A stretch of 53,036 nt of DNA from a bacterium (GTDB taxonomy: Bacteria; Bacteroidota; Bacteroidia; Chitinophagales; Chitinophagaceae). A program made the translations under genes and the position numbers. The stretch covers positions 1 to 53,036 of the forward strand of contig DAHXOZ010000004.1 of the NCBI GenBank assembly GCA_027364635.1, read 5' to 3'. Below the pieces are notes generated by a model. It saw only the letters and a program-made list of their open reading frames with translations, ran no database searches and was not told the origin of the DNA. Below, one piece after another: positions 1 through 9,249 of the stretch (its first letter is position 1; each line of letters begins with the position of its first letter).

Positions 1-2316
1 CGTTCGGTATATATTCCTGTAACAAAAAGAGCAGATGCCTCTACATGGGATGTAGTGCAGTCTATAAAAAAAGCTTTGCCTGATATGCAGGCAGCCATAC
101 CGAAAGATTTAAAAGTATCTTATGAATTTGACCAGTCAGGGTATGTAATAAACTCCTTGCAAAGTTTATTATTCGAAGGATTGCTGGGCGCTGTATTAAC
201 AGGCCTGATGGTGTTATTTTTTTTAAAAGACCTGCGAAGCGCCGGTATCGTTATCATTACTATTCCCTTGGCGTTGCTTACTTCAGTTGTTTGTTTGTAT
301 CTGGCAGGACAAACGATTAATATCATGACGCTTGGCGGCCTGGCTTTGGCAGTGGGAATACTGGTAGATGAAGCAACTGTCACTATTGAAAACATCCATC
401 ATCATCTGGAACTCGGTAAATCAAAATCAAGAGCCATCTTTGATGCGTGCAAGGAAATAGCCACGCCAACGCTTCTTATATTGTTCAGCATTTTAGCTGT
501 ATTTGTTCCGGCGTTGTTTATGACCGGGGTGCCGAGGTCAATGTTTATACCACTTTCAATGGCTGTAGGTTTTGCTATGATTGCTTCATTCCTGCTGTCT
601 CTTACGTTGGTTCCTGTACTTTCTAATTGGTTATTAAAAAAGGCAAACACAACAAGAAGTAAAGACCATTTGCAAAAAATAAAGCAAGGTTTATCGAGGC
701 GTATTAATAAAGCTGGCAAACCGGCAATATTCATTGTTTCTTTTGTGATAGTATTATTCCTCGTAATTGCTTACGTCAGTTACAAAGGCGCCGGCACAGA
801 AATCTTTCCAAAAGTAGATGCAGGACAAATGCAGGTACGATTGCGCATGCCCCCTGGAACGAGAATTGAACGGACTGAAGAAGCTACCAAAAAATTATTA
901 CAACTAATTGCAGATACAACAGGCAAAAAAAATATTGCCATTACATCTGCATTTGTCGGGCTTCAGCCACCGACTTATGCAATTAATCCTATCTACTTAT
1001 TTACAAGCGGCCCGCAGGAAGCAGTAATTAAAGTGAATCTTACAAAAGATGCCGGTATCAGCATAGAAACACTCAAAGAACAATTACGTTCATCAGTAAT
1101 AAAAAATATTCCTGGCGCCAAACTTTCTTTCGAACCGGCAGATCTTGTTGGCCAGGTAATGAGCCTGGGTTCAAATAATCCTATCGAAGTAGTAATACAA
1201 GGAAAAAATATTGCTCAGAGCCGTGAAATTGCAAACAGCCTAATGCAATCATTAAATAAAATATCTTATTTACGGGACCAACAAATTGCTCAGCCACTCG
1301 ACTATCCAACTATTCAGATTAATTACGACAGGCTACGAATGGGGCAGATGGGCATAACAGTTGATGAGGCGGGACGGTCAGTTTTGGAAGGAACATCATC
1401 GAGCAGATTAACACAACCTGTCTATTGGCTGGACAACAGTTCAGGTAATTCTTACCAGGTGCAGGTAGAATATCCGCAATTTGAAATGAACAGTCCAGAG
1501 CAGATGGAACAGATTGAAGTTGGAAAGGCAGGTGGTAACCCCATTTTTTTAAGAGATATTGCTGATTTGAAAAAAACAAATACTATAGGCGAATATGATC
1601 GCATCAATCAACAACGGTTTATCACTATTACTGCAAATATTCACAAAAAGGATTTGGGTAAAGCTGTTGATGATGTAAACAATGCCATAAAACAATTAGG
1701 AAAATTGCCGCAAGGTGTAAAAGTTTATTTACGCGGCCAGTCAGAAATACTTAAGCAAACCACAAGCGAATTATCTCTCGGACTTTTACTTGCACTCGTC
1801 GTTATTGTTTTGATGATAGCAGCCTATTTTCAATCATTCAAAATTCCTTTAATTATTTTATTAGTATTGCCGGGAGTATTAGCCGGGTCATTATTGTTAT
1901 TATGGCTTACCGGCAATACACTCAACATTCAATCTTTTATGGGTTGCATCATGGCCATAGGTGTGGCAGTATCCAATGTTATATTATTAATATCAAATGC
2001 AGAACAATTAAGGTCTGGCCAGAATATTAATACTTCAATAGGGGCTCAGGCAGCAGTGAACCGCTTACGCCCTATTTTGATGACAAGCCTTGCAATGATT
2101 GCAGGTATGATACCCATGTCTTTGGCATTAGGAGAAGGCGGCAAACAAACGGCACCTCTGGCCATTGCTGTAATTGGAGGATTGTTATTCAGCATGTTTA
2201 TAAGTTTATGGTTAGTGCCGTTGATGTATGATTTGATAATAGGTAACAAGAAGGCCCTCAATGTTTCACTTGACCCGGATGATGAAACGTCAGTTTATTA
2301 TAACAAGAACATTTAA
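1..2316 (+). CDS. RND-family efflux transporter, inner-membrane pump (5' truncated)
   Basis: This is the C-terminal three quarters of an RND (AcrB/HAE1-type) proton-driven efflux pump. The frame is open from base 1, so the true start lies upstream; the GTG at 55 is internal. About 770 codons are visible against about 1,040 in complete family members. An N-terminal membrane bundle lies roughly at residues 38-190 counted from the GTG, a periplasmic porter domain at about 250-560, and a second bundle at about 572-730. The TM4 proton-relay segment reads GILVDEATVTIEN, with the Asp followed by Glu where AcrB has Asp-Asp. The adaptor gene follows after 12 bp, so pump and adaptor are co-transcribed. 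Substrate cannot be read from sequence; the downstream chromate-resistance-type gene hints at metal or oxyanion stress. Family call is firm. Confidence 0.93.
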   Translation, partial: RSVYIPVTKRADASTWDVVQSIKKALPDMQAAIPKDLKVSYEFDQSGYVINSLQSLLFEGLLGAVLTGLMVLFFLKDLRSAGIVIITIPLALLTSVVCLYLAGQTINIMTLGGLALAVGILVDEATVTIENIHHHLELGKSKSRAIFDACKEIATPTLLILFSILAVFVPALFMTGVPRSMFIPLSMAVGFAMIASFLLSLTLVPVLSNWLLKKANTTRSKDHLQKIKQGLSRRINKAGKPAIFIVSFVIVLFLVIAYVSYKGAGTEIFPKVDAGQMQVRLRMPPGTRIERTEEATKKLLQLIADTTGKKNIAITSAFVGLQPPTYAINPIYLFTSGPQEAVIKVNLTKDAGISIETLKEQLRSSVIKNIPGAKLSFEPADLVGQVMSLGSNNPIEVVIQGKNIAQSREIANSLMQSLNKISYLRDQQIAQPLDYPTIQINYDRLRMGQMGITVDEAGRSVLEGTSSSRLTQPVYWLDNSSGNSYQVQVEYPQFEMNSPEQMEQIEVGKAGGNPIFLRDIADLKKTNTIGEYDRINQQRFITITANIHKKDLGKAVDDVNNAIKQLGKLPQGVKVYLRGQSEILKQTTSELSLGLLLALVVIVLMIAAYFQSFKIPLIILLVLPGVLAGSLLLLWLTGNTLNIQSFMGCIMAIGVAVSNVILLISNAEQLRSGQNINTSIGAQAAVNRLRPILMTSLAMIAGMIPMSLALGEGGKQTAPLAIAVIGGLLFSMFISLWLVPLMYDLIIGNKKALNVSLDPDDETSVYYNKNI

Positions 2317-2328
2317 ACATAAAAAGCA

Positions 2329-3435
2329 ATGAGAATATTTGCAGCTATTATATTATTTATTACAGTATCAGCATGTAACAACAATCAACGAACTGCCGGT
2401 TCTAAGCAAGAAGAAACCCTGTCTCCCGACAAGGCAGGAAAAGCCGATTCTGTAAAAGCATTTGTACTGAAAATGGATTCAGCGAAAAAGACTATTTCAT
2501 TGCCGGGCGAGTTGCTGCCAAATGAAAGTGTACAGATCAGAGCTAAAGTGCAGGGATACATTAAAAAACTGAATGTTGACATTGGTTCAAAAGTGAGAAG
2601 AGGACAGGTGCTGGCTTTAATAGATGCACCTGAAATCAATAGCCGTGTGAAAGAACTAAATGAAAAAGTAAAAGCAGCCAACTCCCGGTATCAATCCAGT
2701 AAAGACTATTATGACCGGATTAATAATGCATCAAAAACTGATGGTGTAATCGCAGGCAGTGAGCTTCAACGTACCAAAAATCAAATGATGGCGGATAGCT
2801 CAGAATATAATGCGGCTATGTTTGCAGCTTCTTCTTATCGCCAGATAGGGAATTATCTTGCTATTATTGCTCCCTCCGGCGGAATTATTACCAAAAGAAA
2901 TATTGATGTAGGTTCATTTGTGGGTAATACAAATGAAAAGCCGTTATTTGAATTAGATGATAATTCAACATTACGTTTGAGAGTGTCAGTGCCTGAAATT
3001 TATACAGGAGCTGTTTTGATGAATAACGCAGCTGAAATGACAACACTTTCATTTCCTGATAAAAAATTTAAGGCAAAACTTGCTCGTAAATCCGGTAGCA
3101 TAGACAATCAAACGAGAAGCGAAATTTGGGAGTTTGAAGTACCCAATCAAAACAATGAACTAATACCGGGCAGCTATGCAAACGTAAAATTAAATTTCAT
3201 TCGTTCTGCGCCATCATTAGTGGTTCCAGTCTCATCGGTTGTTACTACGTTAGAAAGGAAATTTGTCATTAAATTATCCGGAAATATTACACAATGGACA
3301 GATGTAAGAACGGGCTTTACTATGGGAGGTAAGCAGGAAGTATTTGGCGAATTGAATGCCGGAGATACTATTGTTTTAAAACCAACAGAAGAATTAAAAA
3401 GTGGAACTAAAATCATTTCTGAAATATCCAATTAA
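2329..3435 (+). CDS. RND efflux periplasmic adaptor (membrane fusion protein), lipoprotein
   Basis: HlyD/AcrA-type adaptor that would link the upstream RND pump to an outer-membrane channel. The N-terminus is a lipoprotein signal with Cys at about residue 16 (VSAC followed by NNN), so it should be lipid-anchored facing the periplasm. The first half of a barrel-sandwich (lipoyl-like) domain is near residues 65-105 (VQGYIKKLNVDIGSKVRRGQ), followed by an alpha-helical hairpin, the second lipoyl half near 180-205 (APSGGIITKRNIDVGSFVG), then beta-barrel and membrane-proximal domains. Its 368 residues are normal for the family. Gene order pump then adaptor is the reverse of the common order. No TolC-like gene is in the window. 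Confidence 0.92.
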   Translation: MRIFAAIILFITVSACNNNQRTAGSKQEETLSPDKAGKADSVKAFVLKMDSAKKTISLPGELLPNESVQIRAKVQGYIKKLNVDIGSKVRRGQVLALIDAPEINSRVKELNEKVKAANSRYQSSKDYYDRINNASKTDGVIAGSELQRTKNQMMADSSEYNAAMFAASSYRQIGNYLAIIAPSGGIITKRNIDVGSFVGNTNEKPLFELDDNSTLRLRVSVPEIYTGAVLMNNAAEMTTLSFPDKKFKAKLARKSGSIDNQTRSEIWEFEVPNQNNELIPGSYANVKLNFIRSAPSLVVPVSSVVTTLERKFVIKLSGNITQWTDVRTGFTMGGKQEVFGELNAGDTIVLKPTEELKSGTKIISEISN

Positions 3436-3445
3436 ATCAAATTGT

Positions 3446-3898
3446 ATGAAATGGATAACCCGTGAACGCCCCAAAATTGACAGGATTGCCTGTCCCTGGC
3501 TCATCAAAAACTATGTAGATAAAGAAGCAGAATTTATTTATTTGCCAAAAGAAAAAGTTTTTACAGAAGCAAAAAAATTAGATGCGATTCCTTACGATAT
3601 TCCGGGTGCTGAATATTCACATGAAGGCGCATACTGTACCTTTGATTACATAGTTAAGAAACATAAAATTACTGATAGCGGAGTACAGGTAATAGCCCAA
3701 ATTGTTCGCGGTGCAGATACAAATTGTTTCGGCCTTGCAGCGCAGTCGGCGGGACTTTGGGCAATATCTGCAGGGTTATCTTTCAATTATAAAAATGATT
3801 ATGAAATGCTTGAAACAGGAATAAAAATTTATGATGCTTTATATAGTTGGGCAAAATATGCACAAGATGAAAAACACACATGGAAACCAGAGTTATGA
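3446..3898 (+). CDS. ChrB C-terminal-type chromate resistance protein
   Basis: Short cytoplasmic protein of 150 residues matching the C-terminal Chrome_Resist domain of ChrB. Family signatures are the start RPKIDRIACPWLIKNYVD, the central AEYSHEGAYCTFDYIV and the IVRGADT segment. In ChrB-bearing organisms this domain accompanies chromate efflux; its biochemical role is not well defined. I take ATG 3446 rather than the in-frame ATG at 3401, because the conserved family start MKWITRERP begins there and the upstream gene ends at 3435, leaving a 10-bp gap instead of an overlap. The adaptor gene is immediately upstream, so it probably belongs to the same transcript. No chromate transporter is seen here. 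Confidence 0.8.
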   Translation: MKWITRERPKIDRIACPWLIKNYVDKEAEFIYLPKEKVFTEAKKLDAIPYDIPGAEYSHEGAYCTFDYIVKKHKITDSGVQVIAQIVRGADTNCFGLAAQSAGLWAISAGLSFNYKNDYEMLETGIKIYDALYSWAKYAQDEKHTWKPEL

Positions 3899-3994
3899 TA
3901 AAATAAAAAATATTGAATGCCCAACGTCTAATGTGCTTCTTAAAATCAGATGACAGGTTTTGGTATTCTTTTTAAACAATAAAAAAAATCAATT

Positions 3995-4930
3995 ATGAAA
4001 AAGATTATTCCCTTTTTAATTCTTCTGCTTTGTGCATTTAGTTTTTCATACAGTCAAAAGCATGGGCATATAGAAAAAGTAAAGCGCCACATGGCAATGA
4101 GCCCGGTAAAACCGCTTGATATTGCAACCATTGAAAAGGTGACTGGCATGAAAGGACAGGAACATGATGGCCAGTATAAGATTACAATTCCGCAAAATGA
4201 TTTAAAAGTTGTAGTAGATGGTTTTAAAATAATACCGCCAATGGGTTTAGGAAGCTGGGTTGCGTTTACCCCTTCGCCTGATGGCGCTATGGTTATGGGT
4301 GATATAGTTTTAACTGAAACTGATTTGGGTCCTTTTGAGCAAGAAGTTATTCGCCAGGGTTTAACTATCTCGGCTATTCATAATCATTTTTTGCGCAATC
4401 GCCCTATCGTTATGTTTATGCATATTGGAGGTATGGGCAACACCGGGATGATGGCAAAAAAAGTAAAAGCAGTATTAGATAAAATAAAAGAACTAAGGGG
4501 GAAAAATCCTGCATCCGCACCGGCTGATAGTGTAGTTAATACAATAGATACAAAAAAATTGGATGCTATAATGGGATACAAAGGAGAAATGAGCAAAGGA
4601 GTTTATAAATACACCATTGGCCGTCCTGATGTGAATTTAATAGAACATGGAGTACCAGTTACTTCTTTTGCCGGATTTAATACGTGGGCTTCCTGGCAGG
4701 GAACTAATGATAAAGCGGCGGTAGCCGGTGATTTTACAATGCTGGAAAATGAAGTGGATCCGGTAGTAAAAACATTAATTGAAAATGGAATAGAAGTGGT
4801 GGCATTACATAACCACATGGTTCATGAACGGCCACGCATTTTTTTTCTGCATTATTGGGGAGTAGGCCCGGCAGAAAAATTAGCAAAAGGATTAAAAGCC
4901 GCGTTAAATCAGACAGATGCGAAAAATTGA
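3995..4930 (+). CDS. Secreted DUF1259 (LppY/LpqO-type) protein with two repeats
   Basis: A 311-residue exported protein with a Sec signal peptide (residues 1 to about 20, ending near SYSQ). It holds two tandem DUF1259 repeats, at about 40-165 and 190-305. Each has a Trp-containing strand, a GD(I/F) turn and an HNH signature: AIHNHFLRNRP in repeat 1 and ALHNHMVHERP followed by FFLHYWG in repeat 2. The His-rich signature could bind metal, but no activity is established for the family. It lies 96 bp after the ChrB-type gene, in keeping with a metal-stress neighbourhood. A broken copy of its second repeat lies at 17712-18064. Confidence 0.85.
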   Translation: MKKIIPFLILLLCAFSFSYSQKHGHIEKVKRHMAMSPVKPLDIATIEKVTGMKGQEHDGQYKITIPQNDLKVVVDGFKIIPPMGLGSWVAFTPSPDGAMVMGDIVLTETDLGPFEQEVIRQGLTISAIHNHFLRNRPIVMFMHIGGMGNTGMMAKKVKAVLDKIKELRGKNPASAPADSVVNTIDTKKLDAIMGYKGEMSKGVYKYTIGRPDVNLIEHGVPVTSFAGFNTWASWQGTNDKAAVAGDFTMLENEVDPVVKTLIENGIEVVALHNHMVHERPRIFFLHYWGVGPAEKLAKGLKAALNQTDAKN

Positions 4931-5749
4931 ATAACACTGAATGAGCCACTATCAAATAAAATTCAATTGCAATAACCTTATCAAACAGTTCTAATCTTCA
5001 CCCTTTCAAAATCATATCGTTCAGCATAATTGGAATTAATAGATCGGGAACTAAAGAAGTTATCTTCTTGTACAGTTATTCATTATGGGCTATTAATCTT
5101 ATTTTGGTATTCCAGTTTATGGTTGCAGGGTAAAATTAAATAAAAAGAGGCAGCCTAAAAAATACGAGTTTGCCTCTTTTTATTCGCCTATATGATGGAG
5201 GGTGTTTTCGTTTATTTAATTCTCAGGGCTTTAATTCTAAATTGGTCAGCTTTGCAAGACAGCACTCATTCAGCTAAAAAAAGCTCTCTGACTTAATTAA
5301 AAAAACAGAAAAAGACTAGCAAAAAAAATATGCACAATCTATTGTGGCAATCCCAATGTTTTTTGACGGAAAAGGGCTTCAGTTTTGTAAAAAAATATTG
5401 CTGTAAGTAAAATCAACCTCCTCAAAGAATAATTTTAAAGACCGGTATTATTAACATACATTAATAATTTCAGTTTAATTGGTTAGTTGTGAAATTTTTT
5501 ACACTATTTTAATCCTGATTTTTTTCTTTGAAAATAAACTTAGACAAACATTAGTCGAGATGTTTCTTTATTTTATGATAAATGAAATTTGCATTATCCT
5601 TGTTTAATCGATCATTCATTTGTATGCATCCTTTAAGACAATCCCAGATCAAGATTAGCAAAATCTGCTTTTAGTGTTTGACCCTTGAAAAACCAAGTAC
5701 TTATTATTTTGTCTTTTTGAATATTCAAATAATTATAATTACATTACCA
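4931..5749. other. Non-coding interval between the efflux block and the ECF sigma gene
   Basis: About 820 bp with no convincing reading frame on either strand. It holds one clear terminator hairpin at 5142-5182. The rest is AT-rich, with no repeats, tRNA-like fold or recognisable gene remnant. It ends at the ECF-type promoter at 5750. Confidence 0.7.
5142..5182 (+). terminator. Rho-independent terminator, probably bidirectional
   Basis: A perfect 11-bp inverted repeat (AAAAAGAGGCA at 5142-5152 and its complement at 5171-5181) with an 18-nt spacer. The A-run and T-run edges suit termination in both directions. It lies about 210 bp after the DUF1259 stop codon and closes the efflux/chromate transcript. 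Confidence 0.7.
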
Positions 5750-5778
5750 GGCAACCTTTGTTATGATTTTTCCGATTA
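5750..5778 (+). promoter_or_regulatory. ECF-type promoter, site 1 (sigma gene, autoregulatory)
   Basis: GGCAACC at 5750-5756, exactly 16 nt, then CGATTA at 5773-5778. The -10-like block ends 20 nt before the TTG start of the ECF sigma gene. The AAC core of the -35 and a CG-starting -10 are typical of ECF promoters. The same bipartite motif with the same spacing recurs at seven other gene starts in this window. Confidence 0.85.
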
Positions 5779-5798
5779 TAATGCCATAAACAGAGAAT

Positions 5799-6383
5799 TT
5801 GTTATCTTCAAATGAACTAAACAAGCTAATTGGGGGATGCGTCCTTAACGATAGAGAGTGTCAAAAAAGGATTTACAACTCTTTCTACAGTTATGGAATG
5901 GCTATTTGTGACCGTTATACCGTGGATAGAGAGGATGCAATTGAAATCTTTAATGACGGTTTCCTGAAGATTTTTAAAGAGATCCACCGCTACCAGCCTG
6001 CTTATGATGATGAGTTGAATTCTTTTAAAGGATGGCTGAGAAGGATTATGATTAATACAGCGATCGACCATCATAGAAAGTATCATAAGAATAGCTTTAA
6101 GGTTGAATTAGATTCCGCTATGATTTTCTTACCTTCCGAAGAAGAAAACGCTTTTGACAGGATTTCTTATGATGAAATAATACAGGCCATAAGAGAGTTA
6201 TCACCCGCTTATCGTACAGTTTTAAACATGTTCATTGTTGACGGTTTTAGCCATGAAGAAATTGCCAACCAATTGGCAATTGCGGTTGGCACCTCTAAAT
6301 CTAATCTTTCAAAAGCAAGGCAACAATTACAAAAAATTTTAAAAAAAGATCATAAAATCTTAAGAACAAAAAATGCTGGATGA
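5799..6383 (+). CDS. ECF (extracytoplasmic function) RNA polymerase sigma factor
   Basis: A 194-residue sigma-70 family factor of the ECF class. Region 2 is at about residues 25-95 (DGFLKIFKEIH, then FKGWLRRIMINTAIDHHRK) and the region 4 helix-turn-helix at about 130-185 (LSPAYRTVLNMFIVDGFSHEEIA, then SKSNLSKARQQLQKIL). The only start that fits is TTG 5799: an in-frame stop is at 5787 and the next in-frame ATG is inside region 2. The site-1 promoter just upstream implies a short leader and autoregulation. It overlaps the next gene by 11 bp, the usual layout for a sigma factor and its membrane regulator. I infer that it drives the GGCAACC-N16-CG promoters listed here; this is not proven. Confidence 0.93.
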   Translation: MLSSNELNKLIGGCVLNDRECQKRIYNSFYSYGMAICDRYTVDREDAIEIFNDGFLKIFKEIHRYQPAYDDELNSFKGWLRRIMINTAIDHHRKYHKNSFKVELDSAMIFLPSEEENAFDRISYDEIIQAIRELSPAYRTVLNMFIVDGFSHEEIANQLAIAVGTSKSNLSKARQQLQKILKKDHKILRTKNAG

Positions 6384-7647
6384 AGAAATAAATAAAAGGA
6401 TTAATGAAGCTGCGGAGCAGTACCATCCGGCTTATGACGATGAAGCATGGAACAGGATGGAAAAAATGCTGAATGAGCATCTTCCCCAAAAAAAGAAAAG
6501 CAGGAAAATATTTTATTTTCTTTTTTTAACCACTATTTTGACGGGTGGATTACTGTTCATTTTTTATCCGCCCCAAAAGAATATACATTCTCCTCTTTCA
6601 TTTCAAATTTCAAATGATACCAGCAAAAAAAATCCGCAAAAGCTTGAACTAAAATCAATCAACTTAACCACAAACAAGAATATGGCAACTGAGTCTGGAG
6701 TGGATAAGGTTGCTTTAGCAGACCAACAAAAAATTTGGATTTCTGTTTTAAGTAATAATACTAAGGAGGAGAATGTTTTGTCCGCCAAAAAGAATGGAGA
6801 CAGACCCGGTAATAAAAATATTATCGAAGAAATTAGCAATGAAAATAAAGCTGCAAAGGAAAACCCGCCTGAATACCAGGGAACAACTAAAACCCAAGAT
6901 TACGGCAATGAGGTTTCTGAAACTGTCCTAAATGAAAACAATAAAAATAAAACTGAAACGGCAACAAAGGATACCCTAAAAGATGAACAGAGTGCGGTTA
7001 CTGAGAAATCAAAACCAAAATCACCTATCCGTACATCGAAAACTTTTAATAGTAAATGGGGCCTAACCTTCAGCGCAGGCCCCGATGTCAGTGGGTTAAG
7101 TATTCAAAAAGCAGGGAAGTTAACAATTGGATATGGTGCAGGATTACGTTTTGATTTTTCTCCAAAGTTTACACTGAGATCAGGATTTTATGTTTCCAGT
7201 AAAATTTATGATGTCGGAGCCAATGACTACCATGCACCTCTGTCAGGCCAATTTAACTATACATACCTGCAACATATTGGTGCAGATTGCAGAGTATATG
7301 AAATACCTCTTATCCTAAACTTCAATTTTGCTGCTGTGAAAAATCACCGGTGGTTTGTGGCAACCGGTCTTTCTTCTTATTTAATGAAGAAAGAATCCTA
7401 TATATACTATTACAAATACCCTACGGGGAATGCCTATGATAAATACTTGTCGATTCGCAACCAGAACAAACATTATTTTTCGGTTTTGGATCTCTCGGGA
7501 GGCTATGAATATGACATTAATAAGAGATTTTCCGTTGCGGTGGAACCCTACGTGAAATTGCCTCTAAGCGGCGTAGGGGCGGGGAAAATAAAACTAAATA
7601 GTGCGGGTATACTTTTTTCATTAACGATGAATCCGTTTAAAAGATAA
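6373..7647 (+). CDS. Sigma-linked membrane protein: anti-sigma-like head, one TM helix, linker, C-terminal outer-membrane barrel
   Basis: A 424-residue protein translationally coupled to the ECF sigma gene. Residues 1-45 form a charged cytoplasmic head (YHPAYDDEAWNRMEKML). One hydrophobic helix is at about 48-66 (KIFYFLFLTTILTGGLLFIFY). A polar Lys/Asn/Glu-rich linker of about 150 residues follows. From about residue 225 to the C-terminal Phe-Lys-Arg the sequence alternates as a porin-like beta-barrel (SKWGLTFSAGPDVS onward; OMP_b-brl_2 type). The layout predicts one chain spanning both membranes, which would suit an anti-sigma factor sensing the outer membrane. Anti-sigma function is inferred from position and the short head; no classical ZAS zinc motif is seen. 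Confidence 0.75.
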   Translation: MLDEEINKRINEAAEQYHPAYDDEAWNRMEKMLNEHLPQKKKSRKIFYFLFLTTILTGGLLFIFYPPQKNIHSPLSFQISNDTSKKNPQKLELKSINLTTNKNMATESGVDKVALADQQKIWISVLSNNTKEENVLSAKKNGDRPGNKNIIEEISNENKAAKENPPEYQGTTKTQDYGNEVSETVLNENNKNKTETATKDTLKDEQSAVTEKSKPKSPIRTSKTFNSKWGLTFSAGPDVSGLSIQKAGKLTIGYGAGLRFDFSPKFTLRSGFYVSSKIYDVGANDYHAPLSGQFNYTYLQHIGADCRVYEIPLILNFNFAAVKNHRWFVATGLSSYLMKKESYIYYYKYPTGNAYDKYLSIRNQNKHYFSVLDLSGGYEYDINKRFSVAVEPYVKLPLSGVGAGKIKLNSAGILFSLTMNPFKR

Positions 7648-7724
7648 GTTCCAGACAGACCATTACAGTCAGGTTTCGACTGATCTCTTTGGAATAAATA
7701 ATTATCCCTTTGAAAATAAAATTG

Positions 7725-7748
7725 AAGGCTTTCTTAAAAGAGAGCCTT
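7725..7748 (+). terminator. Hairpin between the sigma operon and the flippase gene
   Basis: AAGGCTTTC (7725-7733) pairs with GAGAGCCTT (7740-7748), a 9-bp stem with one G-U pair and a 6-nt loop, followed by only a weak T-run. It ends 11 bp before the flippase ATG. It may be a weak terminator or a leader hairpin; partial read-through from the sigma operon into the flippase gene is possible, because I found no GGCAACC site of its own for the flippase. Confidence 0.4.
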
Positions 7749-7759
7749 TATTATAAATT

Positions 7760-9184
7760 ATGAAAAGGAAATTATTAAAGGATATTTCTGCCAATACTTC
7801 ACAGGTATTTATTAACCAGTTTAGCGGAGCTGTCATTTTTTATGTGCTTTCAGTTTATTTTTCAAAGAATGATTTTGGAGAAATTAGCTGGAGTCTGGCT
7901 GTTTTGCTTACCTGTTTCAGCATTCTTTCTTTGGGTATCGACCAGATAGTAGTAAGAAAAATTGCCCAGGGAGTTTCTCCCCAAATGATGCTCTCTGTTT
8001 ATCTTCTTCATGTGTTACTTACCGGCACTCTTTTCTACCTTATATTATTGCTGGTTCATTTAGTCTTTCCGGATTTTCATCACCCCTTACTGCTGTATCT
8101 TGGAATTGCTAAACTTATGATTTTTTTTGCCTCACCATTTAAACAGGTCGCCAACGGGCTTGAAAAATTCAGGCTTTTGTTTTTCATGTCTGTCTCTTCC
8201 AATATAGTGAAAAGTATTGCTTTAATTACTATTGCCGTTTTCAGCCATCTCTCCATGTCACTTGTGGTAATTATCTTTATTACCGGTGATGTCACAGAAT
8301 TTTTTCTTTCAGCAATAATCACCAGGAAAATAGAAAAAATCAGAATAGGAATAACCGTTAGCTATAAAAGCTATTTTCGCCTTATAAAAGAATCACTCCC
8401 CCAGGCCGGAGTGGTGGTGTTCACCTCTGCCATTGCGAGATTTGATTGGATTTTTCTAGGAATCCTTGCTTCCAACATTGCACTGGCGGACTATAGTTTT
8501 GCATTTAAGATCTTTGAAATGGCTTCTCTTCCATTATTGATCATTTCCCCCATCCTGATTCCGCGATTTACAAGAATATTCCAGTCTTCACCAACATCTG
8601 AAAAGCAGGAAAAGGCAGAGATACTTGTAGTTCTGTTCAGATTTGAAATGATCATCTCATCCCTGGTCGCCTTAATACTTAATATTCTTTGGGTTCCGGT
8701 GATCGATTTTATTACCGGGAATAAATATGGCGCTGCCAATAGCCATACTATTTTCATTTTGTCATTTTGTATGCCCTTTGTTTATGCAAATAATTTTTTG
8801 TGGACCATCAATTTCGCCAGGGGGAAACTTAAACTGATCTTCTATGTTTTTCTTTTTACTTTCCTGGTAAACTTCATCTTTGATATTATCTTAATTCCGG
8901 CTTTTGGCGCAGAAGGGGCTGCCTTTGCTTATCTTCTTGCCATTTGCGTTCAATTTATTTTATTCAGAATAAAGACACCGTTGAATAGCTTTCGAACGTA
9001 TGATTATGCAATTTTAACCTGTCCGCTGGCGGCGCTTTTTTCGGGGATCCTGGCGGCACAAATTTCTTCCGCAACTGTATTCATCCTCCTGTTCTCGATT
9101 GTACTTTTCATTCTCCTGCTGCTCATAAGCGGCCAAGTGATAGTGAAAGACAGTAATACAATAAAACGGCTCATTTCTACCTGA
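7760..9184 (+). CDS. Polysaccharide flippase (Wzx/MOP superfamily)
   Basis: A 474-residue polytopic inner-membrane protein with about 12-14 hydrophobic helices and small charged loops, matching the oligosaccharide flippase family of the MOP superfamily. It would move lipid-linked glycan units from the cytoplasmic to the periplasmic face. The N-terminal helix pair (NTSQVFINQFSGAVIFYVLSVYF, with FGEISWSLAV after it) is typical for the family. It opens the glycan block and is followed by a polymerase-like gene. The next gene's promoter overlaps its last codons. Function is assigned from fold and context; the substrate is unknown. Confidence 0.85.
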   Translation: MKRKLLKDISANTSQVFINQFSGAVIFYVLSVYFSKNDFGEISWSLAVLLTCFSILSLGIDQIVVRKIAQGVSPQMMLSVYLLHVLLTGTLFYLILLLVHLVFPDFHHPLLLYLGIAKLMIFFASPFKQVANGLEKFRLLFFMSVSSNIVKSIALITIAVFSHLSMSLVVIIFITGDVTEFFLSAIITRKIEKIRIGITVSYKSYFRLIKESLPQAGVVVFTSAIARFDWIFLGILASNIALADYSFAFKIFEMASLPLLIISPILIPRFTRIFQSSPTSEKQEKAEILVVLFRFEMIISSLVALILNILWVPVIDFITGNKYGAANSHTIFILSFCMPFVYANNFLWTINFARGKLKLIFYVFLFTFLVNFIFDIILIPAFGAEGAAFAYLLAICVQFILFRIKTPLNSFRTYDYAILTCPLAALFSGILAAQISSATVFILLFSIVLFILLLLISGQVIVKDSNTIKRLIST

Positions 9185-9186
9185 CT

Positions 9187-9215
9187 GGCAACCCGGAAGA
9201 GGCTTATTGCGTTTG
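9187..9215 (+). promoter_or_regulatory. ECF-type promoter, site 2 (polymerase-glycosyltransferase operon)
   Basis: GGCAACC at 9187-9193, 16 nt, CGTTTG at 9210-9215. It begins just after the flippase stop codon and lies 34 nt before the GTG start at 9250. It would drive the five-gene overlapping operon 9250-15292. Confidence 0.82.
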
Positions 9216-9249
9216 GAATTTTTAAAGGAAGAATTCCGACACATCTAAA

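Noticed and set aside
3401-3445. Upstream in-frame ATG for the ChrB-type gene
   Set aside because: It would overlap the adaptor gene by 35 bp and add residues absent from the family start.
7349-7356. GGCAACC inside the sigma-linked barrel gene
   Set aside because: Coding sequence (ATG of the barrel strand region); no CG at 16-nt spacing and no gene start nearby.
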